Assembly: GCA_002399405.1 (NCBI GenBank)
Contig: DHDP01000014.1
Coordinates: 171,408 to 214,070 of the forward strand
DNA length: 42,663 bases
Direction: 5' to 3'
Source of the DNA: Treponema sp. UBA4873
Lineage (GTDB): Bacteria > Spirochaetota > Spirochaetia > Treponematales > Treponemataceae
A model generated the notes under the pieces. That model saw nothing but the letters and a program-made list of their open reading frames with translations, did no database searches and had not been told where the DNA came from. Positions within the stretch are counted from its first letter, which is position 1. The number at the start of each line of letters is the position of its first letter. This document shows positions 1 through 7,702 of this stretch, in pieces. A program made the translations under genes and the position numbers.

Positions 1-130
1 TGAACTCCGAAGCGAGCGCGCCGCAGGCGAAAAGGCGCCATGGACGGCGCCGTCAGCAAGCGAAGGCGTCCCGAAGGGAGCGGACACGATGTCAGCGACC
101 GCAGGGATTCAAGTCTCATTGCCGGTACTA
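1..130. other. GC-rich block at window edge, no assignable gene
   Basis: About 120 bases of very GC-rich, Arg/Ala/Gly-coding sequence containing two copies of GGCGCC (34-39 and 46-51) that form a short inverted repeat. It may be the tail of a gene starting outside the window or a dispersed repeat unit. No recognisable protein motif appears in any frame, and it ends just before a hairpin terminator. Confidence 0.3.
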
Positions 131-167
131 AAAAGACGTCAGCCAATAATGACGTCTTTTTTTATTT
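131..167. terminator. Bidirectional rho-independent terminator
   Basis: A perfect 10-bp stem (AAAAGACGTC at 131-140, GACGTCTTTT at 151-160) with a 10-nt loop is followed by a T-rich run to 167. The A-run on the 5' side gives a T-run on the minus strand. It can therefore end transcription of the comM-like gene as well as of anything entering from the left. Confidence 0.85.
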
Positions 168-188
168 ACCCCAACATAACGTCGCCCT

Positions 189-1832
189 TTACCCGCAGCT
201 GTCTTCGGGCAGGAAGCTGCTGCATGATTTGCGGTAGTTCACGGCCTCTCTTATATGTTCCTCCGCAATCATTTCAGTACCCGCCATATCCGCAATCGTG
301 CGGGCTATTCTGAGGCAGCTTGAAACGGCGCGAGGGGAAAAACAGTAACGGACCGCGGCAGCATCGAGCAGTCTGCGGGCTCCGCTCATCGTACGACAGT
401 ATTCGGCGACTTCGTGCGGCGTCAGTCTGGCGTTCCGGCATCCCTGCCGTCTGCGCTGGACGGAAACCGCACGCGCAATTTCCACGCGCAGTTCAGCAGT
501 CGTCATCCTTTCGGCACCGGCTCCAGCGGAAGTTCCGTCGGACGAGGCGAGCGTATTTTCCACGGGAATGCGGATGTCGATGCGGTCCAGAAGAGGAGCC
601 GAAAACTTTTTCCAGTACAGCTCGACAGTACGCGCGCTGCAGAGACACACCTTTGTTTTTGACCCGAAATTACCGCACGGGCACGGATTCGCCGCCATAA
701 GCAGCTGAAACGACGCCGGATATACAGTGGAACGCCCGGCGCGAACGAGCGTCACTCTTCCGCTTTCAACCGGAACGCGGAGCATCTGCAGGACGGACGA
801 ACGGAACTCTGCTGCTTCGTCAAGAAACAGTACACCGTTATGTGCGAGCGATATTTCCCCGGGGATACAGTGCGGACCGCCGCCGCACATTCCTTCGATC
901 GTGGCAGTCTGATGCGGCTGCCGGAACGGTGCAATCCTGATAAGCGGTTCCTGCGGCGGCATAAGGCCCGCAAGCGAATAAATGCGCGTGACAGGCTGCG
1001 CTTCCTCGACGGTAAGGAGCGGAAGCAGCGCGGGGAATCTCTGAAGCGCCATCGTCTTGCCGCACCCCGGAGCGCCGACCGCAAGCAGGTTGTGTCCGCC
1101 CGCAGCTGCAATCTGGAGACCGCGGACAAGGAACTGCTGGCCGGCAATATCGGCAAATTCGTAACCGGCGGAAACAGATGGAAAAAGTACGCCGCCCGTT
1201 TCCGTACAGCCGGCCGGTACGAACGCGTTTTCGGCTGATTCGCTGCGCTCGGTAAAAAGTTCCGGGCGGCTCAACGCATTGAACGCACTCTCGAGCGAAT
1301 CGGCACCGTAAGCAGTCATGCCGGCGACTTCCCTCGCCTCATCCGCGTCAGCAGCCGGCACGATGCATCTCATAATGCCGGCGGCAGCGGCAGTGGATGC
1401 AGCGGCATGTACCGCGCGCACGCTGCGCACATTTCCGGACAGTTCGAGTTCACCCATGACAAGCACGTCGTCCGCTGAAACAACCGCGGAACACAGAACA
1501 TCTCCGCAGGTACTGCAGTCGGCAGCATTCTGCGCGTTCTTAGTATAACAACCGCCGCCGTCTCTTGCCTCAAGAACGGCAAGCGCGACGGCAAGATCAA
1601 AACCAGCGCCTTCCTTTTTCATATCGGCGGGAGACAGACTGATAAGCACGCGTTCAGGAGGAAAGTCGAATCCGGAATTTTTTATTGCCGCGCGCATGCG
1701 CTCGCGCGATTCTTTTACAGCACCGTCGGCAAGTCCGACAATATCGATTGCCGGAATACCGCGGCGCAAATCAACCTCAACTGTTACAAGCGAACCTTCG
1801 TAGCCGAAAGGTGAAAACGAGAAAATCTGCAT
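189..1832 (-). CDS. comM: YifB/ComM-family Mg-chelatase-like AAA+ ATPase
   Basis: A 547-residue member of the YifB/ComM family, of normal length. In better-studied bacteria ComM is a hexameric branch-migration helicase that helps integrate transforming DNA; whether this organism is competent cannot be told. Order of domains: N-terminal ChlI-like domain (1 to about 165), Walker A GAPGCGKT near 253-260, Walker B GVLFLDEAAEF near 333-343, the Cys motif NPCPCG...CLC near 382-398, and a C-terminal Mg-chelatase helical domain. The start was set at the ATG at 1832 because AAAGGAG lies six bases upstream; an in-frame ATG eight codons earlier has no ribosome site. Odd feature: a Cys-rich insertion with four cysteines around residues 95-114 inside the N-terminal domain. 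The gene lies 77 nt downstream of the PHP gene and ends at the terminator at 131-167. Confidence 0.92.
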   Translation of the reverse strand: MQIFSFSPFGYEGSLVTVEVDLRRGIPAIDIVGLADGAVKESRERMRAAIKNSGFDFPPERVLISLSPADMKKEGAGFDLAVALAVLEARDGGGCYTKNAQNAADCSTCGDVLCSAVVSADDVLVMGELELSGNVRSVRAVHAAASTAAAAGIMRCIVPAADADEAREVAGMTAYGADSLESAFNALSRPELFTERSESAENAFVPAGCTETGGVLFPSVSAGYEFADIAGQQFLVRGLQIAAAGGHNLLAVGAPGCGKTMALQRFPALLPLLTVEEAQPVTRIYSLAGLMPPQEPLIRIAPFRQPHQTATIEGMCGGGPHCIPGEISLAHNGVLFLDEAAEFRSSVLQMLRVPVESGRVTLVRAGRSTVYPASFQLLMAANPCPCGNFGSKTKVCLCSARTVELYWKKFSAPLLDRIDIRIPVENTLASSDGTSAGAGAERMTTAELRVEIARAVSVQRRRQGCRNARLTPHEVAEYCRTMSGARRLLDAAAVRYCFSPRAVSSCLRIARTIADMAGTEMIAEEHIREAVNYRKSCSSFLPEDSCG

Positions 1833-1909
1833 GTTCCGCTCCTTTGTAAAAATCATCTACCAAAAGATCGCCGGAACTTTACTTTTTTATGCGGTTTTTC
1901 TGAACAATT

Positions 1910-2755
1910 TCAGCGGGACAGATGCGGCAGAAGTTCGTCGTAATAGAACCTGTCGTCTATTTTTCTGCCGCCGCACGTATGGCCGATTTTACGGTCCGCC
2001 CTGATTTTCTCGCCGTGAAAGTCGCTGCCTGCCGTAACAAAAAAATTATGCGCACGCGCAAGTTTTTCCAGCCGTTCGCAGTCGACTTCCCGCGCCCCCG
2101 GATGATATGCTTCAAGCCCTTCAACGCCGCGTCCGTGAATATCCTCAAGCACATCATCCATACGACCCCACGACAGATACAGCGAAAGCGGATGAGCTAT
2201 AACGGGAACGCCGCCTGAGTCGACGATAGCCTGAACTGATTCGTCAAGATTCGCACCGGCGCGGTCGACGTACCATTTCCGTCCTTTTGCCAGATATTTG
2301 TCGAAGGCTTGCTGCCTGTTCCGCACCAGTTTTTTCTCGACAAGATACGCGGCAAAGTGCGGACGGCCTATCGGGCGGGCGGGAAAGAGCGCCTGAAGTT
2401 CTTCATACGACGCGTCTATACCGTCCTCCTTCATTTTGGCAATCATTCCGAAATTCCGCTCCTCGCGGTTTTTCTGCAGCGCGGTTATTATTTCCCGAAG
2501 CGACGAAGAAATATTTCTGATTCCGAGACCGAGCAGATGAAACTCGCCCGTCGGCCATTCTATGTTCAGTTCTATTCCCGGAACAAACGTTATATCAGCT
2601 TTCTCTGCCGATGCACCCGCCTCCGCAAGTCCTGCGACAGTGTCGTGATCCGTAACAGCAAGTACGGATACACCTTTCTCCGCAGCTTTCTGAATCAATT
2701 CGGCAGGCGAATACTGGCCGTCAGAGGCATTCGTATGTATGTGCAGATCTATCAT
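1910..2755 (-). CDS. PHP-domain phosphoesterase (RNase AM/YciV-like)
   Basis: A 281-residue PHP-family metal-dependent phosphoesterase. The family motifs are present: DLHIHT at the N-terminus, TDHDT near 40, RPHF near 150, AHPL near 190 and GSDFHGE near 245, together supplying the His/Asp ligands of the tri-metal site. Length and motif spacing match the YciV/RnaAM group, which removes 3' phosphates from nucleoside 3',5'-bisphosphates and degrades short RNAs 5'-3'; that substrate is inferred from family membership. I use the ATG at 2755 because the protein then begins MIDLHIHT as homologues do. An ATG six codons upstream (2773) is possible, and neither has a good ribosome site. Probably co-transcribed with the downstream comM-like gene. 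Confidence 0.88.
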   Translation of the reverse strand: MIDLHIHTNASDGQYSPAELIQKAAEKGVSVLAVTDHDTVAGLAEAGASAEKADITFVPGIELNIEWPTGEFHLLGLGIRNISSSLREIITALQKNREERNFGMIAKMKEDGIDASYEELQALFPARPIGRPHFAAYLVEKKLVRNRQQAFDKYLAKGRKWYVDRAGANLDESVQAIVDSGGVPVIAHPLSLYLSWGRMDDVLEDIHGRGVEGLEAYHPGAREVDCERLEKLARAHNFFVTAGSDFHGEKIRADRKIGHTCGGRKIDDRFYYDELLPHLSR

Positions 2756-2827
2756 AGAGAAACAGAATAGCATAAACAGATTTTTTATGATATGATGTTA
2801 AAATAATAGATGTGACGGGGAAATTGT

Positions 2828-4075
2828 ATGCCTAAAGCAATGCAATATACAAAAGGTTCAATCGTTTATTTTTCAGGAGATAAGGATGAACGCATTTTCA
2901 TCCTGCAGAAAGGCATATTCGTCCTCACAAGCCTGGATATAGAAACGAACCAGCCGGTTACGGAGCAGGTAAAGGACGGCGAATTTTTCGGCGTAAAATC
3001 GGCGCTCGGACATTTTTCAAGAGAAGAAACAGCCACCGCGATTACAGACAGCGTCGCGGTCGTCCTCACCGTTCCGGAATTCGAGCAGATATTCAGCGGA
3101 AACAGCCAGGTCATAATGAAAATGCTCCGCGTCTTCTCGAATCAGCTCCGGCAGGTTCATAAAAAAACGGAATCTATTCTTAACAACACAGCAGAAGATC
3201 AGCAGACAGGTATGATAGCCGTCGCGAAAAGCTTTTATGACGATGAGCAGTATCTTTCCTGCTGCGACGTCTGTACCAGATTTCTGGCGCTGTACTCCGA
3301 TACACCAGAAAAAGAAGAAGTCACAAAGCTGTATGCCGACGCAAAACTCCGCAACGACAAAACGAATGTAAAAAAAGGAACTGTCGATATCCCGTCAGAA
3401 GAAGACGAATCAGCAGGTGCTCTTAAACAGTTTTCGCTTCCGGCATTCGAACGTTTCGCAAAACAGTATAATCCCGGTAACGTCATCATCTGCGAATTTG
3501 AACCGGGAGACTGCTTTTATCTCATTCAGTCGGGGAAAGTGCAGCTCGTCAAGTGCGTGAACGGCGCAAAAAAAAATCTTGATATCCTGAAACCCGGAGA
3601 GTTTTTCGGTGAGATGGCCATCCTCGACAATTCACCGCGCTCGGCAACGTGCGTTGCAATCGGCAATGTCAAATGCCTCGGGTTCAACAAAGAAAATTTC
3701 GAACTGCTCATTACCGGAAATCCTCAGATAGCGATCATACTGCTCAAGCTGTTCTGCAAACGGATCTACGATCAGAAACGCCGGTTCCGTATCCTCGCCA
3801 TCAAGGATCTGCAGGCACGGCTTGCCGACGTGTTTCTCATGTTCGATGAAATGAATCCCCCTCAGAATCCGGGCGACAAACAACGAAAATTCAGCGTTAC
3901 AATGGCGGACCTTGCACACTGGGCAGGGCTTTCTCCGGAAACGACGCGCGACGAAGTAAACAAGTTTACGGAAAAACGGAAGCTCGAAGTATACGACAAC
4001 TACATGATCGTAGCAAACATCGCAGATATGAAACGCATCGTCGACACGCGCGCAGGCATCATTCTTCAGAAATAA
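2828..4075 (+). CDS. Crp/Fnr-type regulator with two cyclic-nucleotide-binding domains
   Basis: A 415-residue protein, about twice the usual Crp length. The first cNMP-binding fold (about 10-115) has a degenerate phosphate-binding cassette (GEFFG at 51-55, no PRSA). A helical linker (about 129-173) resembles a TPR pair. The second cNMP fold (about 215-320) has an intact cassette, GEMAILDNSPRSATCVA at 261-277. A Crp-type winged helix follows (MADLAHWAGLSPETTRDEV near 357-375). It probably senses a cyclic nucleotide through domain 2 and binds DNA, with domain 1 acting structurally or as an interaction surface. A GGGGA ribosome site precedes the ATG. It is transcribed divergently from the PHP gene with a 72-nt gap; tRNA-Thr follows. 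The specific ligand and targets are unknown. Confidence 0.88.
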   Translation: MPKAMQYTKGSIVYFSGDKDERIFILQKGIFVLTSLDIETNQPVTEQVKDGEFFGVKSALGHFSREETATAITDSVAVVLTVPEFEQIFSGNSQVIMKMLRVFSNQLRQVHKKTESILNNTAEDQQTGMIAVAKSFYDDEQYLSCCDVCTRFLALYSDTPEKEEVTKLYADAKLRNDKTNVKKGTVDIPSEEDESAGALKQFSLPAFERFAKQYNPGNVIICEFEPGDCFYLIQSGKVQLVKCVNGAKKNLDILKPGEFFGEMAILDNSPRSATCVAIGNVKCLGFNKENFELLITGNPQIAIILLKLFCKRIYDQKRRFRILAIKDLQARLADVFLMFDEMNPPQNPGDKQRKFSVTMADLAHWAGLSPETTRDEVNKFTEKRKLEVYDNYMIVANIADMKRIVDTRAGIILQK

Positions 4076-4093
4076 CATCGGTGCTGCGGATAC

Positions 4094-4123
4094 TTGACCG
4101 TCATATAAGAATTCTGATATACT
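4094..4123 (+). promoter_or_regulatory. Sigma70-type promoter for tRNA-Thr
   Basis: TTGACC (4094-4099), an 18-nt spacer, then TATACT (4118-4123), 12 nt before the first base of the tRNA. Close to consensus and well placed, so the tRNA is likely transcribed independently of the upstream regulator gene. Confidence 0.75.
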
Positions 4124-4135
4124 AAATTCACATTT

Positions 4136-4208
4136 GCCAACATAGCTCATCTGGTAGAGCATCGCATTCGTAATGCGGAGGTGGAAGGTTCGAGTCCCTC
4201 TGTTGGCT
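4136..4208 (+). tRNA. tRNA-Thr (anticodon CGT)
   Basis: A 73-nt cloverleaf. The acceptor arm GCCAACA pairs perfectly with TGTTGGC. The D arm is GCTC/GAGC. The anticodon stem TCGCA/TGCGG holds the loop TTCGTAA, giving anticodon CGT for ACG codons. The T loop is TTCGAGT. The T stem GAAGG/CCCTC contains one A-C mismatch. The discriminator base is T and no CCA is encoded, so CCA must be added enzymatically. Confidence 0.95.
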
Positions 4209-4283
4209 TATAAATCAAAGTTATACCTTGTCTTACGATTCGTTATAATTCAAAGAAATACAAGTAATGTCCGCAGGCATAAT

Positions 4284-5081
4284 CTATATCCCTGCGCTGC
4301 TCAGATGCGGAATGGCGGAAATCAGCTGTTGCGTATATTCATTCTGCGGATTCATAAATATGCTGCGTGTCGGAGACGATTCGACGACGGTTCCGCTGCG
4401 AATGACGATTGTCCGTTCGCACAGCTGTGCAACGATTGCCAGATCGTGCGATACCAGTATAATCGAAAGCGACAGCTGTCTTTTTAATTCCTTCAGCAGT
4501 TCAAGAATCTGCATGCGCACTGATACGTCGAGCGCACTCAACGGCTCGTCGGCGACAAGTATCCCGGGACGGGGTGCGAGAGCGCGCGCAATTGCGATAC
4601 GCTGACGCTGACCGCCTGAAAATTCGTGCGGATACCGGTCTGCAATGCCGGGATCGAGACCAACCGACTCAAGTACCGCGGCGACACGCTGCCTGTAACT
4701 GCATTCAATATGAAGCGCCCGGAGAGGTTCTTCTATAATCGACTCTACGCGCATTCTCGGATCAAGCGAACTTTTCGGATCCTGAAACACAGCCTGCACT
4801 TCCCGGTGAAAAGCCGCTGTCTGCCGGCGCGAATGAAAATCAAGGGGAGCTCCCCGGTAAAAAACGGTACCTGAATCAGGATGTTCGAGTCCCAGTATGA
4901 TATTGAGCAGCGTCGATTTACCCGCGCCCGATTCGCCGACGATTCCGAGGCTTTGTCCGTCCGGCAGGGAAAAACTGACGTCCCTGAGCGCGTGGACTGC
5001 CTCCGAATGTTTACGGAAAGCTTTGGAAATATGTACCGCTTCAAGAATCGTCCCGCGTTCTGATTTATTTTCCTGCATCAT
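4284..5081 (-). CDS. Opp/Dpp ABC importer ATPase subunit (F-type)
   Basis: A 265-residue ATPase with Walker A GESGAGKS near 53-60, signature FSGGQRQRI near 158-166, Walker B ILVADEP and the D-loop ALD. The C-terminal stretch NEYTQQLISAIP matches the short oligopeptide-transporter tail of OppF/DppF proteins. It is the last gene of a five-gene importer. Its ATG overlaps the stop of the D subunit by four bases (ATGA), with GAGG six bases upstream, so translation is coupled. With subunit D it forms the ATPase heterodimer that drives import of the solute delivered by the binding protein. Substrate: most likely peptides; nickel or other solutes of this family cannot be excluded from sequence. Confidence 0.9.
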   Translation of the reverse strand: MMQENKSERGTILEAVHISKAFRKHSEAVHALRDVSFSLPDGQSLGIVGESGAGKSTLLNIILGLEHPDSGTVFYRGAPLDFHSRRQTAAFHREVQAVFQDPKSSLDPRMRVESIIEEPLRALHIECSYRQRVAAVLESVGLDPGIADRYPHEFSGGQRQRIAIARALAPRPGILVADEPLSALDVSVRMQILELLKELKRQLSLSIILVSHDLAIVAQLCERTIVIRSGTVVESSPTRSIFMNPQNEYTQQLISAIPHLSSAGI

Positions 5082-5905
5082 ACGGAACCTCTTGCTGTTT
5101 CCGGCGAGTCAGGCGGCAGAAACGGAACGGTCGAAACTTTCACGGCTGCGTCAAGCAGCTGCCGCGTATACGGATGGGCGGGACGGGAAAGAACGTCATC
5201 CATCGATCCCGATTCTACGATCTTTCCTTTCTGCATAATCGCAACGCGTTCCGATATTTTTGCGGCGACGGCAAGATCATGGGTAATGAACAGCAGGGAC
5301 ATTCCCGAATCCCTGACAAGCTCATCCAGCAGTGCAAGTATGTCTTTCTGGATTGTTACATCGAGCGCTGTCGTCGGTTCGTCGGCAATCAGGAGGCGCG
5401 GAGAACATGCAAGCGCCATGGCTATGGCAATCCGCTGCCGCTGCCCCCCGGAAAGTTCATACGGATACGAAGACACGATGCGGCTGCTGTCGGAAAGTTT
5501 TACCATGTCGAGCAGTCGGAACACTTCGGTCCGCGCCGCAGTTCCGGTCAGACGGCGGTGCAGTTTCAGAGGCCCTGCGATCTGATTCCCCACCGTCATA
5601 AGCGGATCAAGCGCTGTGAGCGGCTCCTGATAGACGATTGCCGCAAAAGAACCGCGCACGGTGTTCCTCTCGCGTTCCGCAGCGGTTATCATATCCGTGT
5701 CCCCTATGTGTACGATGCCTTCTTCTTTCATCGACGGAGGCAGGAGCGACAGCAGCGAAAGTGCTGTCATTGATTTTCCCGAGCCTGATTCGCCTATCAG
5801 CGCGAGGCGGTCTCCGATGCCGATATCAAAACTGATGCCGTCGAGTATCGGTTTGCCGGAGGACCGGAGCAGTACCCGCAGATTTTTAACAGAAACCGCA
5901 TTCAT
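5078..5905 (-). CDS. Opp/Dpp ABC importer ATPase subunit (D-type)
   Basis: A 275-residue ATPase with Walker A GESGSGKS near 37-44, signature LSGGQRQRI near 150-158, Walker B LLIADEPTTALD, and the oligopeptide tail HPYTRQLLDAAVKV near 242-255 that is typical of DppD/OppD. Those proteins usually run beyond 320 residues, so this one is short and lacks the extended Cys-rich C-terminus that binds an Fe-S cluster in some homologues. It overlaps its neighbours by four bases on both sides, which indicates a tightly coupled operon. It pairs with the F-type ATPase encoded immediately downstream. Confidence 0.9.
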   Translation of the reverse strand: MNAVSVKNLRVLLRSSGKPILDGISFDIGIGDRLALIGESGSGKSMTALSLLSLLPPSMKEEGIVHIGDTDMITAAERERNTVRGSFAAIVYQEPLTALDPLMTVGNQIAGPLKLHRRLTGTAARTEVFRLLDMVKLSDSSRIVSSYPYELSGGQRQRIAIAMALACSPRLLIADEPTTALDVTIQKDILALLDELVRDSGMSLLFITHDLAVAAKISERVAIMQKGKIVESGSMDDVLSRPAHPYTRQLLDAAVKVSTVPFLPPDSPETARGSV

Positions 5906-6732
5906 TCGTTCATCTCTTCTTCCGGGTCAATTATTTCCCTGATGCCGTCGCCGAGAAAATTCAAACCCAGAACAAACACAGCGATTGCACAGCCGGGTAT
6001 AACGGCTCCCCATGGAGCGGTAAGAACCGACGACTGCGCTTCCATCAGCATACGCCCCCATGAAGCCTGAGGCGGCGGAGATCCGAGGCCGAGATACGAC
6101 AGGGATGCTTCCGCGAGAATCGCGCCGGAAGCGACAAGTGTAAGCTGAACGAACAGCATCGGACTGATATTGGGCAGAACATGTCTGAACAGGACTGCGG
6201 GACGGGAAACGCCTGAAGCGCGGGCTGCCCGGACGTAATCGGTCGCGAGAACGTGCAGCGCATTGACCCGTGTAACACGCGCGACTGCGGCGGACGATGA
6301 AAACCCGATGGCAAGTATCGCCGAAGACATGGACGCGCCCTGCACGGTGACCACAAGCATCGCAAGCAGAATAGCCGGAAACGCTATCATCGCATCGAAC
6401 AGATACGAAAGGCTTTCGTCAAGAATTTTTCCGCCCGTCGCCGCAATCAGTCCGAACGGAATGCCGATAACGGCTGAAATCAGCGGCGACAGCACCGCCA
6501 CCAGAATTGCATACCGGGCTCCGACCATAAGCTGGCTGAACAGATCACGGCCGAGCTTGTCGGTTCCAGCCCAATGCAGCGCGCCCGGTGCGGACAGCCG
6601 TAATCCCCCTGCCGTATCGTCGAGCGCATACGGAGTCCAGAAACAGGAAACAAGCGCAACTGCGGCCGTCAGCAGAACGAGCGCCGTACCGGCGATAAGC
6701 GGAATATTTATTTTCCTGATATCAGTTTTCAT
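5902..6732 (-). CDS. Opp/Dpp ABC importer permease subunit (C-type)
   Basis: A 276-residue inner-membrane permease. It has an N-terminal membrane segment (about 10-30), the typical periplasmic stretch before HWAGTDKLGRDLFSQ near 53-67, then about five further membrane segments. The EAA coupling loop RASGVSRPAVLFRHVLPN near 175-192 contacts the ATPases. GAGG lies six bases before the ATG, and the gene overlaps permease B by 11 bases and ATPase D by four. It forms the channel with the B subunit. Confidence 0.9.
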   Translation of the reverse strand: MKTDIRKINIPLIAGTALVLLTAAVALVSCFWTPYALDDTAGGLRLSAPGALHWAGTDKLGRDLFSQLMVGARYAILVAVLSPLISAVIGIPFGLIAATGGKILDESLSYLFDAMIAFPAILLAMLVVTVQGASMSSAILAIGFSSSAAVARVTRVNALHVLATDYVRAARASGVSRPAVLFRHVLPNISPMLFVQLTLVASGAILAEASLSYLGLGSPPPQASWGRMLMEAQSSVLTAPWGAVIPGCAIAVFVLGLNFLGDGIREIIDPEEEMNE

Positions 6733-7687
6733 CGTTCGCCTCCCGGCGGCCTATGAGGGGATCGATCACCCGCTGGAGCACATCGATGCAAAAACCGACG
6801 ACAAGAACGAAAAGCGTTATCAGGAAAATAACGTTCTGGACGACAGGAAAGTCCCGCGATCTGACACCCTGCAATAGAAAGGAGCCGAGTCCGGGCAGCG
6901 CAAATACATTTTCGATAACGACCGCACCGAGAAGCGACGAAGTAAATTCTATTCCCAGAACAGTCAGGAGCGGGACTGCCATGTTGCGTAATCCGTGACG
7001 GATGCGGGCACGGAAAGCCGTATATCCGAGCGAGCGTGCCGTCCGGATGTAATCCTGACTGAACACATCGATTGCGACGGAACGCACGTACCGTATAAGG
7101 CCGGCCGTCATGACCGTGGAAACCGTTATGACCGGCAGTGCAAGCGAACGGAGCGCGGCAACGGGATCAGCCCAGCCTTCCCGCGGAAATCCTCCTGCGG
7201 GAAAAATACGGAATCGGAGCGCGGCAATCCAGACAAGTATAATGCCTATCCAGAAAGACGGTACGGCGACGCCGACCGCGGAAACTGCCGATATTCCGAT
7301 ACCGACGGCATTTTTCCGTTTTACTGCTGCCAGAATACCGAGCGGAACGGAAACAGCCGAGGCTATGATAAACGCAAAAAAACTTAACGGAAGCGTGACA
7401 GGCAGTCTGCGTACAATTTCCGCGCCCACCGGCAGTTTTGTCAGGTACGAACAGCCGAAATCGCCGTGCAGAATTCCGGAGACCCATACGCCGTACTGGA
7501 CAATAAGCGGCTTATCTATGCCGAGAACGGCACGCGCATGCGCAATCTGTTCGTCGGATGCTTCCATTCCGGTAAGATTCAACGCGGCGTCGCCGGGCAA
7601 TATGCGTAAAAAAAAGAAACAGATACTGGCTGCCGCAAAAGCGGACAGCAGCAGCAGTATCAGTCTGCGGACAAGAAAACGAATCAC
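6722..7687 (-). CDS. Opp/Dpp ABC importer permease subunit (B-type)
   Basis: A 321-residue permease of normal length, with the usual N-terminal start MIRFLVRRLILLLLSAFA, six predicted membrane segments and the coupling-loop motif ARSLGYTAFRARIRHGLRN near 218-236. The start codon is GTG at 7687 with GCGGAAA upstream. It sits 15 nt behind the binding-protein gene and overlaps permease C. With C it makes the translocation path; solute class is as for the whole importer, probably peptides. Confidence 0.9.
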   Translation of the reverse strand: MIRFLVRRLILLLLSAFAAASICFFFLRILPGDAALNLTGMEASDEQIAHARAVLGIDKPLIVQYGVWVSGILHGDFGCSYLTKLPVGAEIVRRLPVTLPLSFFAFIIASAVSVPLGILAAVKRKNAVGIGISAVSAVGVAVPSFWIGIILVWIAALRFRIFPAGGFPREGWADPVAALRSLALPVITVSTVMTAGLIRYVRSVAIDVFSQDYIRTARSLGYTAFRARIRHGLRNMAVPLLTVLGIEFTSSLLGAVVIENVFALPGLGSFLLQGVRSRDFPVVQNVIFLITLFVLVVGFCIDVLQRVIDPLIGRREANDEN

Positions 7688-7702
7688 AGAGTTTTCCGCA
7701 TG

